DNA of 64,000 nt, from contig NZ_LMDH01000001.1 of the NCBI RefSeq assembly GCF_001425755.1, positions 2,223,802 to 2,287,801 on the forward strand, written 5' to 3'. Source of the stretch: Aeromicrobium sp. Root344 (GTDB taxonomy: Bacteria; Actinomycetota; Actinomycetes; Propionibacteriales; Nocardioidaceae). The first letter of the stretch is position 1. The number at the start of each line of letters is the position of its first letter. The notes below the pieces were generated by a model. It worked only from the letters and a program-made list of their open reading frames with translations. It did not search any database and was not told the DNA's origin. The position numbers were made by a program, and so were the translations under genes. Of this stretch, positions 33,965 through 42,758 are shown one piece after another.

Positions 33965-33970
33965 ATCGTA
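33965..33970 (-). promoter_or_regulatory. leaderless-type -10 element
   Basis: On the minus strand TACGAT stands six bases before the TetR ATG at 33958, with no ribosome site. Confidence 0.55.
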
Positions 33971-34115
33971 CGTTCAGCGCCCTCGGCCGGACGCCGAGGT
34001 CCGCCGGCGAGGCCTTGGGCAGGGCGCCGGCGGGGGCCGTTGCCGCGGGATCCGCGACTCCGCCGACGCCTGCGCTGCCGCGATACCCACCGGTGCGCCG
34101 GGCCAAACCGGCGGG

Positions 34116-35009
34116 CTACGGCAGTAGCGCCTCGACCTCGGCCTGCGTGGGTATCGAGTCCTGCGCGCCGGACCGCTGGACCGCGAGGGAGGCTGCGGAG
34201 CCGGCGGCCGTCATGGCGTGCGCGACCTCAAGGCCCGCCGCCAGGCCCGCTGCGAGGACCCCGCAGAACGTGTCGCCGGCCGCCGTCGTGTCGACGACGG
34301 GAACCGCCAGGGCCGGCGCCCGTACGACCGGCTGGTCGGTTCGGTGCAGCTCGGAACCCCGTGCGCCGAGGGTCACCAGCACGGCCGGGAAGCGGCCGAC
34401 GAGAACCTGGACGGCTGTGCCGAGGTCGCTGGTGCCGGCGACGGATCGTGCCTCGTGCTCGTTGACGACCAGCAGGTCGACCTCGCAAGCGAGCTCGTCG
34501 GTCAGCGGGGCAGCGGGAGCGGCGTTGAGGATGAACGGCGCGCCGGTGCGGCGCGACCGCGCGGCCTCGGCCACCGCCGGTTGAGGGGTCTCCAGCTGGG
34601 CGAGCAGCACGTCCGCGGTGTGGATGAGCTCTCGAGCAGAGGCTCCGACGACCACGGCCGAGTTGGCGCCCGGGGCCACGACGATCGCGTTCTCGCCGTC
34701 GTGGTCGACCGTGATGAGGGCAAGGCCCGAGGGCTGCCCCGGGAGCACGGCGACCTGGGTGGTGTCCACGCCGGCTCGCCCGAGCTCGTCGAGCAGGTGG
34801 CGCCCGTCCGCGTCGTCGCCGACAGCTCCGACGAGGCTCGTAGAGCCGCCACCGGCCCGAGCCGCCGCGACCGCCTGGTTGGCGCCCTTGCCACCCGGGC
34901 TCCGGCGCACGGCGCTCGCCAGCACCGTCTCACCGGGGGCCGGGATCGTCTCGCACGCCAGGGAGAGGTCGATGTTGAGGCTGCCGACCACGACGACCCG
35001 TCCGGTCAT
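34116..35009 (-). CDS. rbsK: ribokinase (PfkB family)
   Basis: The 297-residue kinase has the ribokinase N-terminus VVVVGSLNIDLSLACETIPAPGETVLA, the RSPGGKGANQAVAAARAGG block and the C-terminal signature VVDTTAAGDTFCGVLAAGL, where alanine replaces the first glycine of the usual GAGD, as is common in true ribokinases. It phosphorylates ribose at O5. Its ATG overlaps the stop of the upstream Lrp gene (ATGA), an unusual pairing of a sugar kinase with an Lrp regulator. No ribose transporter is adjacent. Confidence 0.87.
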   Translation of the reverse strand: MTGRVVVVGSLNIDLSLACETIPAPGETVLASAVRRSPGGKGANQAVAAARAGGGSTSLVGAVGDDADGRHLLDELGRAGVDTTQVAVLPGQPSGLALITVDHDGENAIVVAPGANSAVVVGASARELIHTADVLLAQLETPQPAVAEAARSRRTGAPFILNAAPAAPLTDELACEVDLLVVNEHEARSVAGTSDLGTAVQVLVGRFPAVLVTLGARGSELHRTDQPVVRAPALAVPVVDTTAAGDTFCGVLAAGLAAGLEVAHAMTAAGSAASLAVQRSGAQDSIPTQAEVEALLP

Positions 35010-35464
35010 GCTGTGTCCGTCCGCTCGGGCGAGGACTCCTCGAACACCAGGAGCGTACGCGTGCTGAGGATGCCCGGAATGGCCTGGATCTCGTCGAGCA
35101 CGAGGCGTCTGAGGTCGGCGTTGTCCCGCGCGCGTACGAGCATCACGACGTCGAACTCGCCGCCGACCAGCGCGATGTGCTCGACACCGTCCAGCGCCCT
35201 CAGCTGGGCATGGATGCTGCGCCAGTCGGGCTGTCGGACGTTCATCGTGAGATAGGCCGACGTGCCGAGACCGCGGCCGACCGGGTCGACGAGCGCGGTG
35301 TAGCCCTTGATCACGCCGGACTCCGAGAGCCGCTCGACGCGCGCGTAGGCATTGGCGCGCGAGATGTGGACCTCCTCGGCCAGCTGGCGCATCGACAGCC
35401 GGCCGTCGCGCTCGAGGGCGCCCAGGATGCGCGTGTCGATGTCGTCGATCGGGGCTCCGGCCAT
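35006..35464 (-). CDS. Lrp/AsnC-family transcriptional regulator
   Basis: The 152-residue protein has the Lrp helix-turn-helix (DIDTRILGALERDGRLSMRQLAEEVHISRANAYARVERL) and a C-terminal ligand-binding ferredoxin-like fold with VEHIALVGGEFDVVMLVRA. It is divergent from the 2-oxo acid dehydrogenase operon, so it probably controls that operon in response to a branched-chain or other amino acid. It is translationally coupled to ribokinase. Confidence 0.87.
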   Translation of the reverse strand: MAGAPIDDIDTRILGALERDGRLSMRQLAEEVHISRANAYARVERLSESGVIKGYTALVDPVGRGLGTSAYLTMNVRQPDWRSIHAQLRALDGVEHIALVGGEFDVVMLVRARDNADLRRLVLDEIQAIPGILSTRTLLVFEESSPERTDTA

Positions 35465-35585
35465 CTGTCTCTCCTGACTGGTGTGACGTGGGTCATGCTG
35501 GACGTACGGCCACGCGAAGCGGCTCTACGCGAGACATCTTCTCGACAATCATGCAGCACTTGAACCCGGATGGCCATGTGGCGCA

Positions 35586-35600
35586 CTGTTCTGTGAACAG
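35586..35600. promoter_or_regulatory. inverted repeat, candidate Lrp site
   Basis: CTGTTC and GAACAG are perfect arms around TGT, 30 bases before the E1-alpha start in the Lrp/dehydrogenase divergent region. Confidence 0.5.
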
Positions 35601-35629
35601 ACGTACGTCATCGAAAGGTGTGCTGCCCG

Positions 35630-36715
35630 GTGCCGAGCCATGACTTCCTGCCCTCCGAGCAACCCGTCCAGCTGCTCGACCAGGACGGGCGACGGGTCGA
35701 GGACCCGGAGCATGAGTTCCCGGCGGACGAGGCGATGCTGCGGGCCCACGAGGCCTTGGTGGTGGGCCGGCGGGTCAACGAGCAGGCGTACGCCTTGGTG
35801 CGTCAGGGCCGGCTCGCGGTCTACCCCTCGTCGTACGGGCAGGAGGCGTGCGAGGTCGCCGCAGCGTTGGTACTGGCCGACCAGGACTGGCTCTTCCCGA
35901 CCTACCGCGACGTCGTGTCGATCATCGGCCGTGGCGTCGACCCGGTCGAGACGCTGACGCTGCTCAAGGGCGACTGGCACTGCGGCTACGACCCGACGGA
36001 GCACCGGGTGGCCCCGCAGACCACGCCGCTCGCCACGCAGCTGATCCACGCGGTCGGCGTCGCGCACGCGGCGACGCTGCGCGGAGAGGACACCGTGGTC
36101 ATGGCGATGTGCGGCGACGGCGCGACGAGCGAGGGCGACTTCCACGAGGCGCTCAACTTCGCGGCCGTGTTCAAGGCGCCCGTCGTGTTCTTCGTGCAGA
36201 ACAACGAGTACGCGATCTCGGTGCCGCTGGCTCGCCAGACCGTCGCACCGTCGCTGGCGCACAAGGCGGTCGGCTACGGCATGCCGGGGGAGCGGGTCGA
36301 CGGCAACGATGTCGCTGCGCTGCTGTCGGTGCTCGGCACCGCCGTGGATGCTGCCCGCAGTGGCGCCGGGCCATCGCTCGTCGAGGCGCACACCTATCGC
36401 ATGCAGGCGCACACCAACGCCGACGACGCGACGCGCTACCGCCAGGACGACGAGGTCGAGAAGTGGCAGGGTCGCGACCCGTTGCTGCGCTCGGAGGCGT
36501 ACCTCACGGGCCGCGGCCTGCTGACCGACGAACGCTCCGCCTCGATCTCGGCCAGGGCCGAAGCGGTGGCCACCGTCATGCGCGACGGCCTGATGCAGGA
36601 CGTCGCGCCCGATCCCGCCGACCTCTTCGACCATGTCTATGCGACGCCGACCCCGCAGCTGCGGGAGCAGGCGGCGTTCCTCGCCGACGAGCTGAGCCGG
36701 GAGGGGGTCAGCTGA
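35630..36715 (+). CDS. bkdA: 2-oxo acid dehydrogenase E1 subunit alpha
   Basis: The 361-residue subunit has the TPP-binding block MCGDGATSEGDFHEALNFAAVFKAPVVFFVQNNEYAISVP and the loop region EAHTYRMQAHTNADDATRYR. With E1 beta it decarboxylates a 2-oxo acid and transfers the acyl group to lipoyl-E2. GTG 35630 is preferred (GAAAGG 11 bases upstream); GTG 35618 is in frame but overlaps that site. The order alpha-beta-E2 with an Lrp neighbour favours the branched-chain complex over pyruvate dehydrogenase, though this is not certain. No E3 gene is present. Confidence 0.85.
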   Translation: MPSHDFLPSEQPVQLLDQDGRRVEDPEHEFPADEAMLRAHEALVVGRRVNEQAYALVRQGRLAVYPSSYGQEACEVAAALVLADQDWLFPTYRDVVSIIGRGVDPVETLTLLKGDWHCGYDPTEHRVAPQTTPLATQLIHAVGVAHAATLRGEDTVVMAMCGDGATSEGDFHEALNFAAVFKAPVVFFVQNNEYAISVPLARQTVAPSLAHKAVGYGMPGERVDGNDVAALLSVLGTAVDAARSGAGPSLVEAHTYRMQAHTNADDATRYRQDDEVEKWQGRDPLLRSEAYLTGRGLLTDERSASISARAEAVATVMRDGLMQDVAPDPADLFDHVYATPTPQLREQAAFLADELSREGVS

Positions 36716-37704
36716 TGGCCGAGCACGAGAAGATCACGATGGCGCAGGCGTTCAACCAGGCGCTGCGCGACGCGATGACCGCCGACGAGTCGGTGCTGAT
36801 GTTCGGCGAGGACGTCGGCGCTCTGGGCGGCGTCTTCCGGGTCACCGACGGGCTCAACGCGGAGTTCGGTGACGCCCGCTGCTTCGACACGCCCCTCGCC
36901 GAGTCCGGCATCATGGGCCTGGCCGTCGGGCTGGCGATGAACGGCATGCGCCCCGTCGTCGAGATGCAGTTCGACGCCTTCGCCTATCCGGCGTTCGAGC
37001 AGATCGTCAGCCACGTCGCCAAGATGCGCAACCGCACGCGCGGCGCCCTGACGATGCCGATCACGATCCGCGTCCCGTACGCCGGAGGCATCGGCGGTGT
37101 CGAGCACCACTGTGACTCGTCGGAGGCCTACTACGCGCACACGCCGGGGCTGACCGTCGTCGCGCCGGCCACCGTCGCCGACGCCTACACGCTGATGCGC
37201 GGAGCCATTGCCTCACCGGACCCCGTCGTGGTGCTGGAGCCCAAGAAGCTCTACTGGAGCAAGGACGAGGTCGACCTCGACGAGGCGCAGCCCGGGATCG
37301 GTCGCGCGGTCGTACGCCGTGAGGGGACGGATGCCACGCTCATCGCGTACGGCACCTCGGTGCCGATCGCGCTCGAGGCTGCGGACGCCGCGGCCGCGGA
37401 GGGGCGGAGCCTGCAGGTCGTCGACGTGCGCTCGATCGTGCCCTTCGACGACGAGACGGTCTGCGCCGCCGTACGCTCGACCGGTCGTGCCGTCGTGGTC
37501 GCCGAGGCGGCCGGATTCGCCAGCGTCTCGTCGGAGATCGTCGCGCGGGTCACGGAGCGGTGCTTCCACCACCTGGCCGCGCCGGTGCGCCGGGTCACCG
37601 GGTTCGACATCCCGTACCCGCCGCCCAAGCTCGAGCATCTCCACCTGCCGAGCGTCGACCGCGTGCTCGACGCCGTCGACGACCTCCAGTGGGACGACGT
37701 CTGA
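36715..37704 (+). CDS. bkdB: 2-oxo acid dehydrogenase E1 subunit beta
   Basis: The 329-residue subunit opens MAEHEKITMAQAFNQALRDA, has MFGEDVGALGGVFRVTDGL and FDTPLAESGIMGLAVGLAMNGMRPVVEMQF, typical of the beta chain, and ends in the transketolase C-terminal domain with VDVRSIVPFDDETV. It pairs with the alpha chain to build the TPP site. Its ATG shares one base with the alpha stop (TGATG), and its own stop is joined to the E2 start in the same way. Confidence 0.87.
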   Translation: MAEHEKITMAQAFNQALRDAMTADESVLMFGEDVGALGGVFRVTDGLNAEFGDARCFDTPLAESGIMGLAVGLAMNGMRPVVEMQFDAFAYPAFEQIVSHVAKMRNRTRGALTMPITIRVPYAGGIGGVEHHCDSSEAYYAHTPGLTVVAPATVADAYTLMRGAIASPDPVVVLEPKKLYWSKDEVDLDEAQPGIGRAVVRREGTDATLIAYGTSVPIALEAADAAAAEGRSLQVVDVRSIVPFDDETVCAAVRSTGRAVVVAEAAGFASVSSEIVARVTERCFHHLAAPVRRVTGFDIPYPPPKLEHLHLPSVDRVLDAVDDLQWDDV

Positions 37705-38954
37705 TGGCGCAGACGTTCACCCTGCCCGACCTGGGCGAAGGACTCACCGAGGCCGAGGTCGTGCGCTGGCTCGTCGCGGTCGGCGACGAGGTCGTCGTCG
37801 ACCAGCCGGTCGTCGAGGTCGAGACCGCCAAGTCGATCGTCGAGGTCCCGTCGCCGTACGCCGGCCGGGTCAGCGAGCTGCACGGCGAGGAGGGTGGCAC
37901 GGTCGCGGTCGGCAGTCCCTTGATCTCGGTGGAGGCGCTGGTGCCGGCCGCCGCCGAGGCGTACCGGCAGGAGGAGCAGGCCGGGTCGGGCAACGTCCTG
38001 ATCGGCTACGGCACCCCTGAGGGTGCCGGCTCCGGCCGCCGCCGCCGTCCCCGCATGACCCCCGCCGCGGCGGCGCCTGCGTCATCGTCCTCGGTGCCGC
38101 GCGTGTCGTCCCCGCTCGTGCGCCGGCTGGCCAGGGAGGCCGGGGTGTCGATCCTCGGCATCACCGGGACCGGCGTCGACGGGCTCATCACCCGCCGCGA
38201 CGTCGAGGCTGCGATCTCCGCCGCGGCGCCGCGCGGGGAGTCCGCCGGCCGTGCGGGTCTCGAGGTCGCGCAGCGCACGCCGATGAGCGGCTTCCGCAAG
38301 GCGGTCTCGTCGGCGCTGTCGCGCAGTCGCAGCGAGATCCCCGAAGCCACGGTCTGGGTCGACGTCGACTTCACCGAGCTGTTCGCGATCCGCGAGTCCG
38401 CGAAGGCGGCCGGCAAGCCGACCCCGAGCCTGCTGGCCTACCTCGCCCGGTTCACCGTGGCAGCGCTGCGGGCCCATCCCGAGCTCAACGGTGAGGTCGA
38501 CAGCGTCAACGACGAGCTGATCCAGTACGCCGGGATCAACCTCGGGCTCGCCGTGCAGACCGACCGCGGACTGCTGGCTCCTGCGGTGCTGGACGCCCAC
38601 CTCCTGACGACGACGGAGCTCGACACCGAGATCCGGCGGGTCACCGAGGCGGCACGGCAGGGCCGAGCGACCCAAGAAGAGCTGACCGGTGGGACGTTCA
38701 CGCTCAACAACTACGGAGCGTTCAACGTCGACGGCAGCGCCGCGATCATCAACCACCCGCAGGTCGCGATCCTCGGTTTCGGCCGGGTCATCGACCGAGC
38801 GTGGGTCGTGGACGGCGAGCTGACGGTGCGCAAGATCGCGCAGATGTCGTTCGTCTTCGACCACCGGGTGTGCGACGGCGGCACCGCGGCGTCGTTCATG
38901 CGGATCGTCGCCGACGCGATCGAGTCACCCGGCTCGGCGATCGCGAACCTCTGA
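37704..38954 (+). CDS. bkdC: dihydrolipoamide acyltransferase E2
   Basis: The 416-residue protein has one N-terminal lipoyl domain with the lipoyl lysine Lys43 in VEVETAKSIVEVPSP. A flexible Ala/Ser linker follows, then an E3-binding domain (SSPLVRRLAREAGVSILGITGTGVDGLITRRDVEAAI) and a catalytic acyltransferase core with the histidine in FDHRVCDGG. It forms the multimeric core of the complex and moves the acyl group to CoA. E3 must be supplied from elsewhere. It ends the operon; an EthD-like gene converges four bases later. Confidence 0.87.
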   Translation: MAQTFTLPDLGEGLTEAEVVRWLVAVGDEVVVDQPVVEVETAKSIVEVPSPYAGRVSELHGEEGGTVAVGSPLISVEALVPAAAEAYRQEEQAGSGNVLIGYGTPEGAGSGRRRRPRMTPAAAAPASSSSVPRVSSPLVRRLAREAGVSILGITGTGVDGLITRRDVEAAISAAAPRGESAGRAGLEVAQRTPMSGFRKAVSSALSRSRSEIPEATVWVDVDFTELFAIRESAKAAGKPTPSLLAYLARFTVAALRAHPELNGEVDSVNDELIQYAGINLGLAVQTDRGLLAPAVLDAHLLTTTELDTEIRRVTEAARQGRATQEELTGGTFTLNNYGAFNVDGSAAIINHPQVAILGFGRVIDRAWVVDGELTVRKIAQMSFVFDHRVCDGGTAASFMRIVADAIESPGSAIANL

Positions 38955-38958
38955 GGGA

Positions 38959-39264
38959 TCAGAGCTCGGTCTCGATGACCTCTCCGGTGAACGTGGTCAT
39001 CGAGGCGACGTCGAGCGTCTGGGCGTCGGCGGCGGTCTCGGCCATCTCCGGCGACTTCAGCGCCGCCTTGAGCGCGTCGGCGTCGTCGAACCACAGCTCG
39101 GCGACGAGATAGGGCGCGTCGCCGCCCATGCCGCGCGGGTGCGAGCGGACGTAGCGCCGCAGTCCGGGCAGCGTGGAGGCGAGCGGGACGTGCACCTCGG
39201 TGTAGTGCTGCTCGAACGCCTCGGGATCGGCGGGAGCGCCGTACTGGATCGTGATGCGGTGCAT
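38959..39264 (-). CDS. EthD-family dimeric alpha-beta barrel protein
   Basis: The 101-residue protein has the EthD pattern: HRITIQYGAPADPEAFEQHYTEVHVPLASTLPGLRRYVRSHP, then YLVAELWFDDADALKAALKSPEMAETAAD. EthD-like proteins assist in degradation of ethers, aromatics or polyketides; the exact role is often unknown. Start ATG 39264 matches the family N-terminus; ATG 39276 lies in a repeat-like sequence. It lies 37 bases beyond the PaaZ stop on the same strand and may be cotranscribed with it. Confidence 0.72.
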   Translation of the reverse strand: MHRITIQYGAPADPEAFEQHYTEVHVPLASTLPGLRRYVRSHPRGMGGDAPYLVAELWFDDADALKAALKSPEMAETAADAQTLDVASMTTFTGEVIETEL

Positions 39265-39275
39265 GGCGGGTCTCA

Positions 39276-39298
39276 TTTCGACAGGCTCAATGAGCGAC
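39276..39298. repeat. REP-like intergenic element fragment
   Basis: The stretch contains TTTCGACAGGCTCAA, a form common in short intergenic palindromic elements of Nocardioides-type genomes. It lies between the EthD-like and PaaZ genes. Only a fragment is visible and its spread must be counted genome-wide. Confidence 0.35.
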
Positions 39299-39301
39299 GG
39301 G

Positions 39302-41332
39302 TCAGAGGGTCTTGGCGACGAGGGTCAGGACGTCGTACGTGGCGACGGGCTGGCCGTCGGCATTGGCGACGACGGCGTCCCATCGCACCTCACCGTAGTC
39401 GGCGCTGTTGCGCGGAGTGATCTGCTTGACGGTCAGCGTCACGTCGATCGTGTCGTCGGCCTTGACCGGCGTGAGGAAGCGCAGGTTGTCGACACCGAAG
39501 TTGGCCAGCACGGGGCCCGGGTCGGGATCGACGAACAGGCCGGCTGCGAGCGACACGACGAGGTAGCCGTGCGCGACGATCCCGCCGAACAGCGGGTTGG
39601 CGGCGGCCGCTTCGGGGTCGGTGTGCGCATAGAACGTGTCGCCGGTGAGCTCGGCGAAGTGGCCGATGTCGTCGAGCGTGACGGTGCGCGACGCCGAGCG
39701 GATCGTGTCGCCGATGCGCAGCTCGACGAGGCTCTTGCGGAACGGGTGGACGTCGTCGACGAGCTGCTCCGAGCCCTTGATCCACTGGCCGGTGATCGCG
39801 GTCAGCATGTCGGGGGAGGCCTGGATCGCGGTGCGCTGCATGTGGTGCAGGACGCCCCGGATGCCGCCGAGCTCCTCGCCGCCGCCGGCGCGCCCGGGGC
39901 CGCCGTGCACCAGCATCGGCAGCGGCGAGCCGTGGCCGGTCGACTCGGGGGCGTCGTCGCGGTCGAGCACGAGGATGCGGCCGTGCCACGGCGCGAGGCC
40001 GAGCGTGATCGCCCGTGCGACGGCGGGATCGTGCGTCACGAGGGAGCCCGCCAGGCTGCCCTGTCCGCGAGCGGCGAGGGCGATGGCCTCGTCGATCGAG
40101 TCGTACGTGATGACGGTGCTGACCGGGCCGAACGCCTCGACCTCGTGAGGCTCACCGGCGCCGGTGGTTGCCCGCAGCAGGATCGGTGACATGAACGCGC
40201 CGGCCCCCGCATCGCCGTCGACGACGTCCACGTGGTCGGGGTCGCCGTGCACGATCTCGGCGGAGCTGCGCAGGATCTGCACGGCCTTGCGCACCTCGTC
40301 GCGCTGGGCGAGGCTCGCGAGGGCTCCCATGCGTACGTCGGGGTTGGCCGGGTTGCCCACCGTGACCTTGGCGAGGCGGGCGCTGATGGCCGCGACGACC
40401 TCGTCGGCGATCGCCGAGGGCACGATGGTGCGGCGGATCGCGGTGCACTTCTGCCCGGCCTTGACCGTCATCTCGGCGACGACGCCCTTGACGTAGAGGT
40501 CGAACTCCGGGTCATCGGTCGTCACGTCGGGTCCCAGGATCGAGCAGTTGAGCGAGTCGGCCTCGACGCCGAGCTGCACGCCGCCGTGCAGCACGGAGGG
40601 ATGCTGGCGCAGCGTGGCGCCGGTGCTCGCGGAGCCGGTGAACGCGACGGAGTCCTGCGCACCGAGCTGGTCGAGCAGTCCGTCTGGGCTGCCGCAGAGC
40701 AGCTGCAGCGAGCCCTCCGGCATCAGGCCGGACTCGATGATGCGCCGCACGACGAGCTCCGTGAGGTATGCCGTCTGGCTGGCCGGCTTCACGATCGTGG
40801 GGAGGCCGGCGAGGAAGGCCGGGGCGAGCTTCTCGAGCATGCCCCAGACCGGGAAGTTGAAGGCGTTGATCTGCACCGCGACGCCGGGCCGTGAGGTCCA
40901 GAGGTGCTGGCCGAGGAACATTCCGGTCCTGCCGAGCTGCTCGGTGCCGCCGTCGAGGATGACGGTGTCGTTGGGCAGCTCGCGCGTGCCCTTGCTGGCG
41001 TAGCTGAAGACCGTGCCGATGCCACCGTCGATGTCGACCTGCGAGTCGCGCAGGGTCGCACCGGTGCGCGCCGACAGTGCGTACAGCGGGTCCTTGTCCT
41101 CGCCCAGGTGCTTGGCGACGGCCTTGAGGATGCCCGCGCGCTGGTGGAACGTCAGGGCACGGATGGCGGGTCCGCCGACGGTGCGGGCGTGCTCGACCAT
41201 CGCGGACAGGTCGAGCCCGGTCGCGGAGATCCTGGCGACCTCCTCGCCGGTGGCCGCGTCGAGGAGGGGCTTGCCTTCATCGCCGGCCCGGAACCAGGAG
41301 CCTCCGGCGTAGCTTTCGAGCAGTGCACTCAC
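39302..41332 (-). CDS. paaZ: bifunctional oxepin-CoA hydrolase / semialdehyde dehydrogenase
   Basis: The 676-residue protein joins an aldehyde dehydrogenase domain (about residues 1-510, with NAFNFPVWG, general-base glutamate in GVEADSLN and catalytic cysteine in KAGQKCTAIR) to a MaoC-type hydratase domain (about 530-676, with HFAELTGDTFYAHTDPEAAAANPLFGGIVAHGYLV). PaaZ hydrolyses the oxepin-CoA ring and oxidises the resulting semialdehyde in phenylacetate degradation. Both active sites look intact. It is divergent from paaABCDE across a TetR-type operator. Confidence 0.92.
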   Translation of the reverse strand: MSALLESYAGGSWFRAGDEGKPLLDAATGEEVARISATGLDLSAMVEHARTVGGPAIRALTFHQRAGILKAVAKHLGEDKDPLYALSARTGATLRDSQVDIDGGIGTVFSYASKGTRELPNDTVILDGGTEQLGRTGMFLGQHLWTSRPGVAVQINAFNFPVWGMLEKLAPAFLAGLPTIVKPASQTAYLTELVVRRIIESGLMPEGSLQLLCGSPDGLLDQLGAQDSVAFTGSASTGATLRQHPSVLHGGVQLGVEADSLNCSILGPDVTTDDPEFDLYVKGVVAEMTVKAGQKCTAIRRTIVPSAIADEVVAAISARLAKVTVGNPANPDVRMGALASLAQRDEVRKAVQILRSSAEIVHGDPDHVDVVDGDAGAGAFMSPILLRATTGAGEPHEVEAFGPVSTVITYDSIDEAIALAARGQGSLAGSLVTHDPAVARAITLGLAPWHGRILVLDRDDAPESTGHGSPLPMLVHGGPGRAGGGEELGGIRGVLHHMQRTAIQASPDMLTAITGQWIKGSEQLVDDVHPFRKSLVELRIGDTIRSASRTVTLDDIGHFAELTGDTFYAHTDPEAAAANPLFGGIVAHGYLVVSLAAGLFVDPDPGPVLANFGVDNLRFLTPVKADDTIDVTLTVKQITPRNSADYGEVRWDAVVANADGQPVATYDVLTLVAKTL

Positions 41333-41380
41333 GGGTCTTGAGCCTTCCGTTGCATGAACCTGACGTCGCGTGCAAGACTA

Positions 41381-41402
41381 TTACAGACCGTTCGGTCAGT
41401 AA
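41381..41402. promoter_or_regulatory. TetR-type (PaaR-like) operator
   Basis: TTACAGACCG and CGGTCAGTAA are inverted arms matching at nine of ten positions, separated by TT. The site lies in the 100-base divergent region between paaZ and paaA. Such an operator suits a TetR repressor responsive to phenylacetyl-CoA; the TetR gene at 45721-46332 is the nearest candidate. Confidence 0.72.
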
Positions 41403-41432
41403 ATGGCTGGCACGAGATTTCTGGAGGCGTGC

Positions 41433-42386
41433 ATGACGCTGACACCCGAGGCCGACGAGAGCGAGCTGCTGGCCGCGTTCGAGGCGACGATCGAGCGGCA
41501 CGACCGCATCGAGCCGCGCGACTGGATGCCCGAGGCGTACCGCAAGACCGTGATCCGGCAGGTCGCCCAGCACGCCCACTCCGAGATCATCGGCATGCAG
41601 CCTGAGGGCAACTGGATCACCCGCGCTCCGTCGCTGCGCCGCAAGGCGATCCTGCTGGCCAAGGTGCAGGACGAGGCGGGCCACGGGCTCTACCTCTACT
41701 CCGCGTGCGAGACGCTCGGGGTCTCCCGGCTGGAGCTCACCGAGATGCTGATCTCCGGTGGGCAGAAGTACTCCTCGATCTTCAACTACCCGACGCTGTC
41801 GTACGCCGACGTCGGCACGATCGGCTGGCTCGTCGACGGCGCCGCGATCTGCAACCAGGTGCCGCTGTGCCGCACGTCGTACGGGCCCTACGGGCGGTCG
41901 ATGATCCGCATCTGCAAGGAGGAGTCGTTCCACCAGCGCCAGGGCTACGAGCTGCTGGCCACGATGATGCGCGGCACCGACGAGCAGCGCGAGATGGTGC
42001 AGGAGTCGGTCAACCGCTTCTGGTGGCCCGCGCTCATGATGTTCGGTCCGCCCGACGACGACTCGCCCAACACGGCGCAGTCGATGGCGTGGGGCATCAA
42101 GCGCAACACCAACGACGACCTGCGCCAGCGCATGGTCGACATGACCGTGCCGCAGGCCGAGGCGCTCGGCGTGACCCTGCCGGACCCCGACCTGAGGTGG
42201 AACGAGGAGCGGCAGTCGTACGACTTCGGGTCGCCGGACTGGGACGAGTTCAAGGACGTCATCAAGGGCAACGGCCCGTGCAACCGGCAGCGCATCGCGC
42301 ACCGGCGCCGCGCGCACGAGGACGGTGCGTGGGTGCGCGAAGCCGCGACGGCGTTCGCCGCTCGTGCGGAAGGAGCATCGGCATGA
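41433..42386 (+). CDS. paaA: phenylacetyl-CoA epoxidase subunit PaaA
   Basis: The 317-residue protein is the catalytic ferritin-like subunit of the 1,2-phenylacetyl-CoA epoxidase. Di-iron ligand motifs are visible: [17 protein letters not shown] (EAGH) and [19 protein letters not shown] (EESFH). ATG 41433 follows GGAGG; an earlier in-frame ATG at 41403 abuts the operator. It overlaps PaaB by four bases. With PaaB to PaaE it adds oxygen to the ring of phenylacetyl-CoA. Confidence 0.93.
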   Translation: MTLTPEADESELLAAFEATIERHDRIEPRDWMPEAYRKTVIRQVAQHAHSEIIGMQPEGNWITRAPSLRRKAILLAKVQDEAGHGLYLYSACETLGVSRLELTEMLISGGQKYSSIFNYPTLSYADVGTIGWLVDGAAICNQVPLCRTSYGPYGRSMIRICKEESFHQRQGYELLATMMRGTDEQREMVQESVNRFWWPALMMFGPPDDDSPNTAQSMAWGIKRNTNDDLRQRMVDMTVPQAEALGVTLPDPDLRWNEERQSYDFGSPDWDEFKDVIKGNGPCNRQRIAHRRRAHEDGAWVREAATAFAARAEGASA

Positions 42387-42679
42387 CCGAGCAGATCCAG
42401 GGTGAGTGGCCGCTGTACGAGGTGTTCGTCCGGGGCAAGCGCGGCCTCAACCACGTGCACGTCGGCTCGCTGCACGCCGCCGACGACGAGATGGCGGTGC
42501 GCCATGCGCGCGACGTCTACACCCGCCGCAACGAGGGCGTCAGCATCTGGGTCGTCCGCTCCGACGCGATCACGGCGTCCAGCCCCGACGAGAAGGACCC
42601 GCTGTTCGCCCCGAGCGGCGACAAGGTCTATCGCCACCCGACGTTCTACGACATCCCCTCCAACGTCCCCCACATGTGA
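42383..42679 (+). CDS. paaB: phenylacetyl-CoA epoxidase subunit PaaB
   Basis: The 98-residue protein matches the structural PaaB subunit: [45 protein letters not shown], then [17 protein letters not shown] at the end. It bridges epoxidase subcomplexes. Its ATG overlaps the PaaA stop. A 79-base gap with a hairpin separates it from PaaC, the only break in the five-gene cluster. Confidence 0.92.
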   Translation: MTEQIQGEWPLYEVFVRGKRGLNHVHVGSLHAADDEMAVRHARDVYTRRNEGVSIWVVRSDAITASSPDEKDPLFAPSGDKVYRHPTFYDIPSNVPHM

Positions 42680-42684
42680 TCCCA

Positions 42685-42739
42685 CCCCACGGAATCCTCC
42701 GTTCCCCCGCTTCGCTCCTCCACGAACGATTCCGCGGGG
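42685..42739. repeat. hairpin/REP-like element between paaB and paaC
   Basis: CCCCACGGAATC (42685-42696) and GATTCCGCGGGG (42728-42739) pair at 11 of 12 positions around a 31-base loop that contains a further GTTC/GAAC pair and CGCTTCGCTCCTCC. No T-run follows, so it resembles a mobile intergenic repeat or an RNA-processing hairpin more than a terminator. Confidence 0.5.
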
Positions 42740-42758
42740 GCCCCGAGAGAGAAAGCTG

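Noticed and set aside
33959-34115. Possible RNA gene or small frame between TetR and ribokinase
   Set aside because: No tRNA T-loop, no stable conserved fold and no frame with a ribosome site was seen; it looks like plain GC-rich spacer.
35586-35600. SOS (LexA) box
   Set aside because: The GAAC/GTTC content is suggestive but order and spacing do not fit the actinobacterial LexA consensus, and the downstream genes are not SOS genes.
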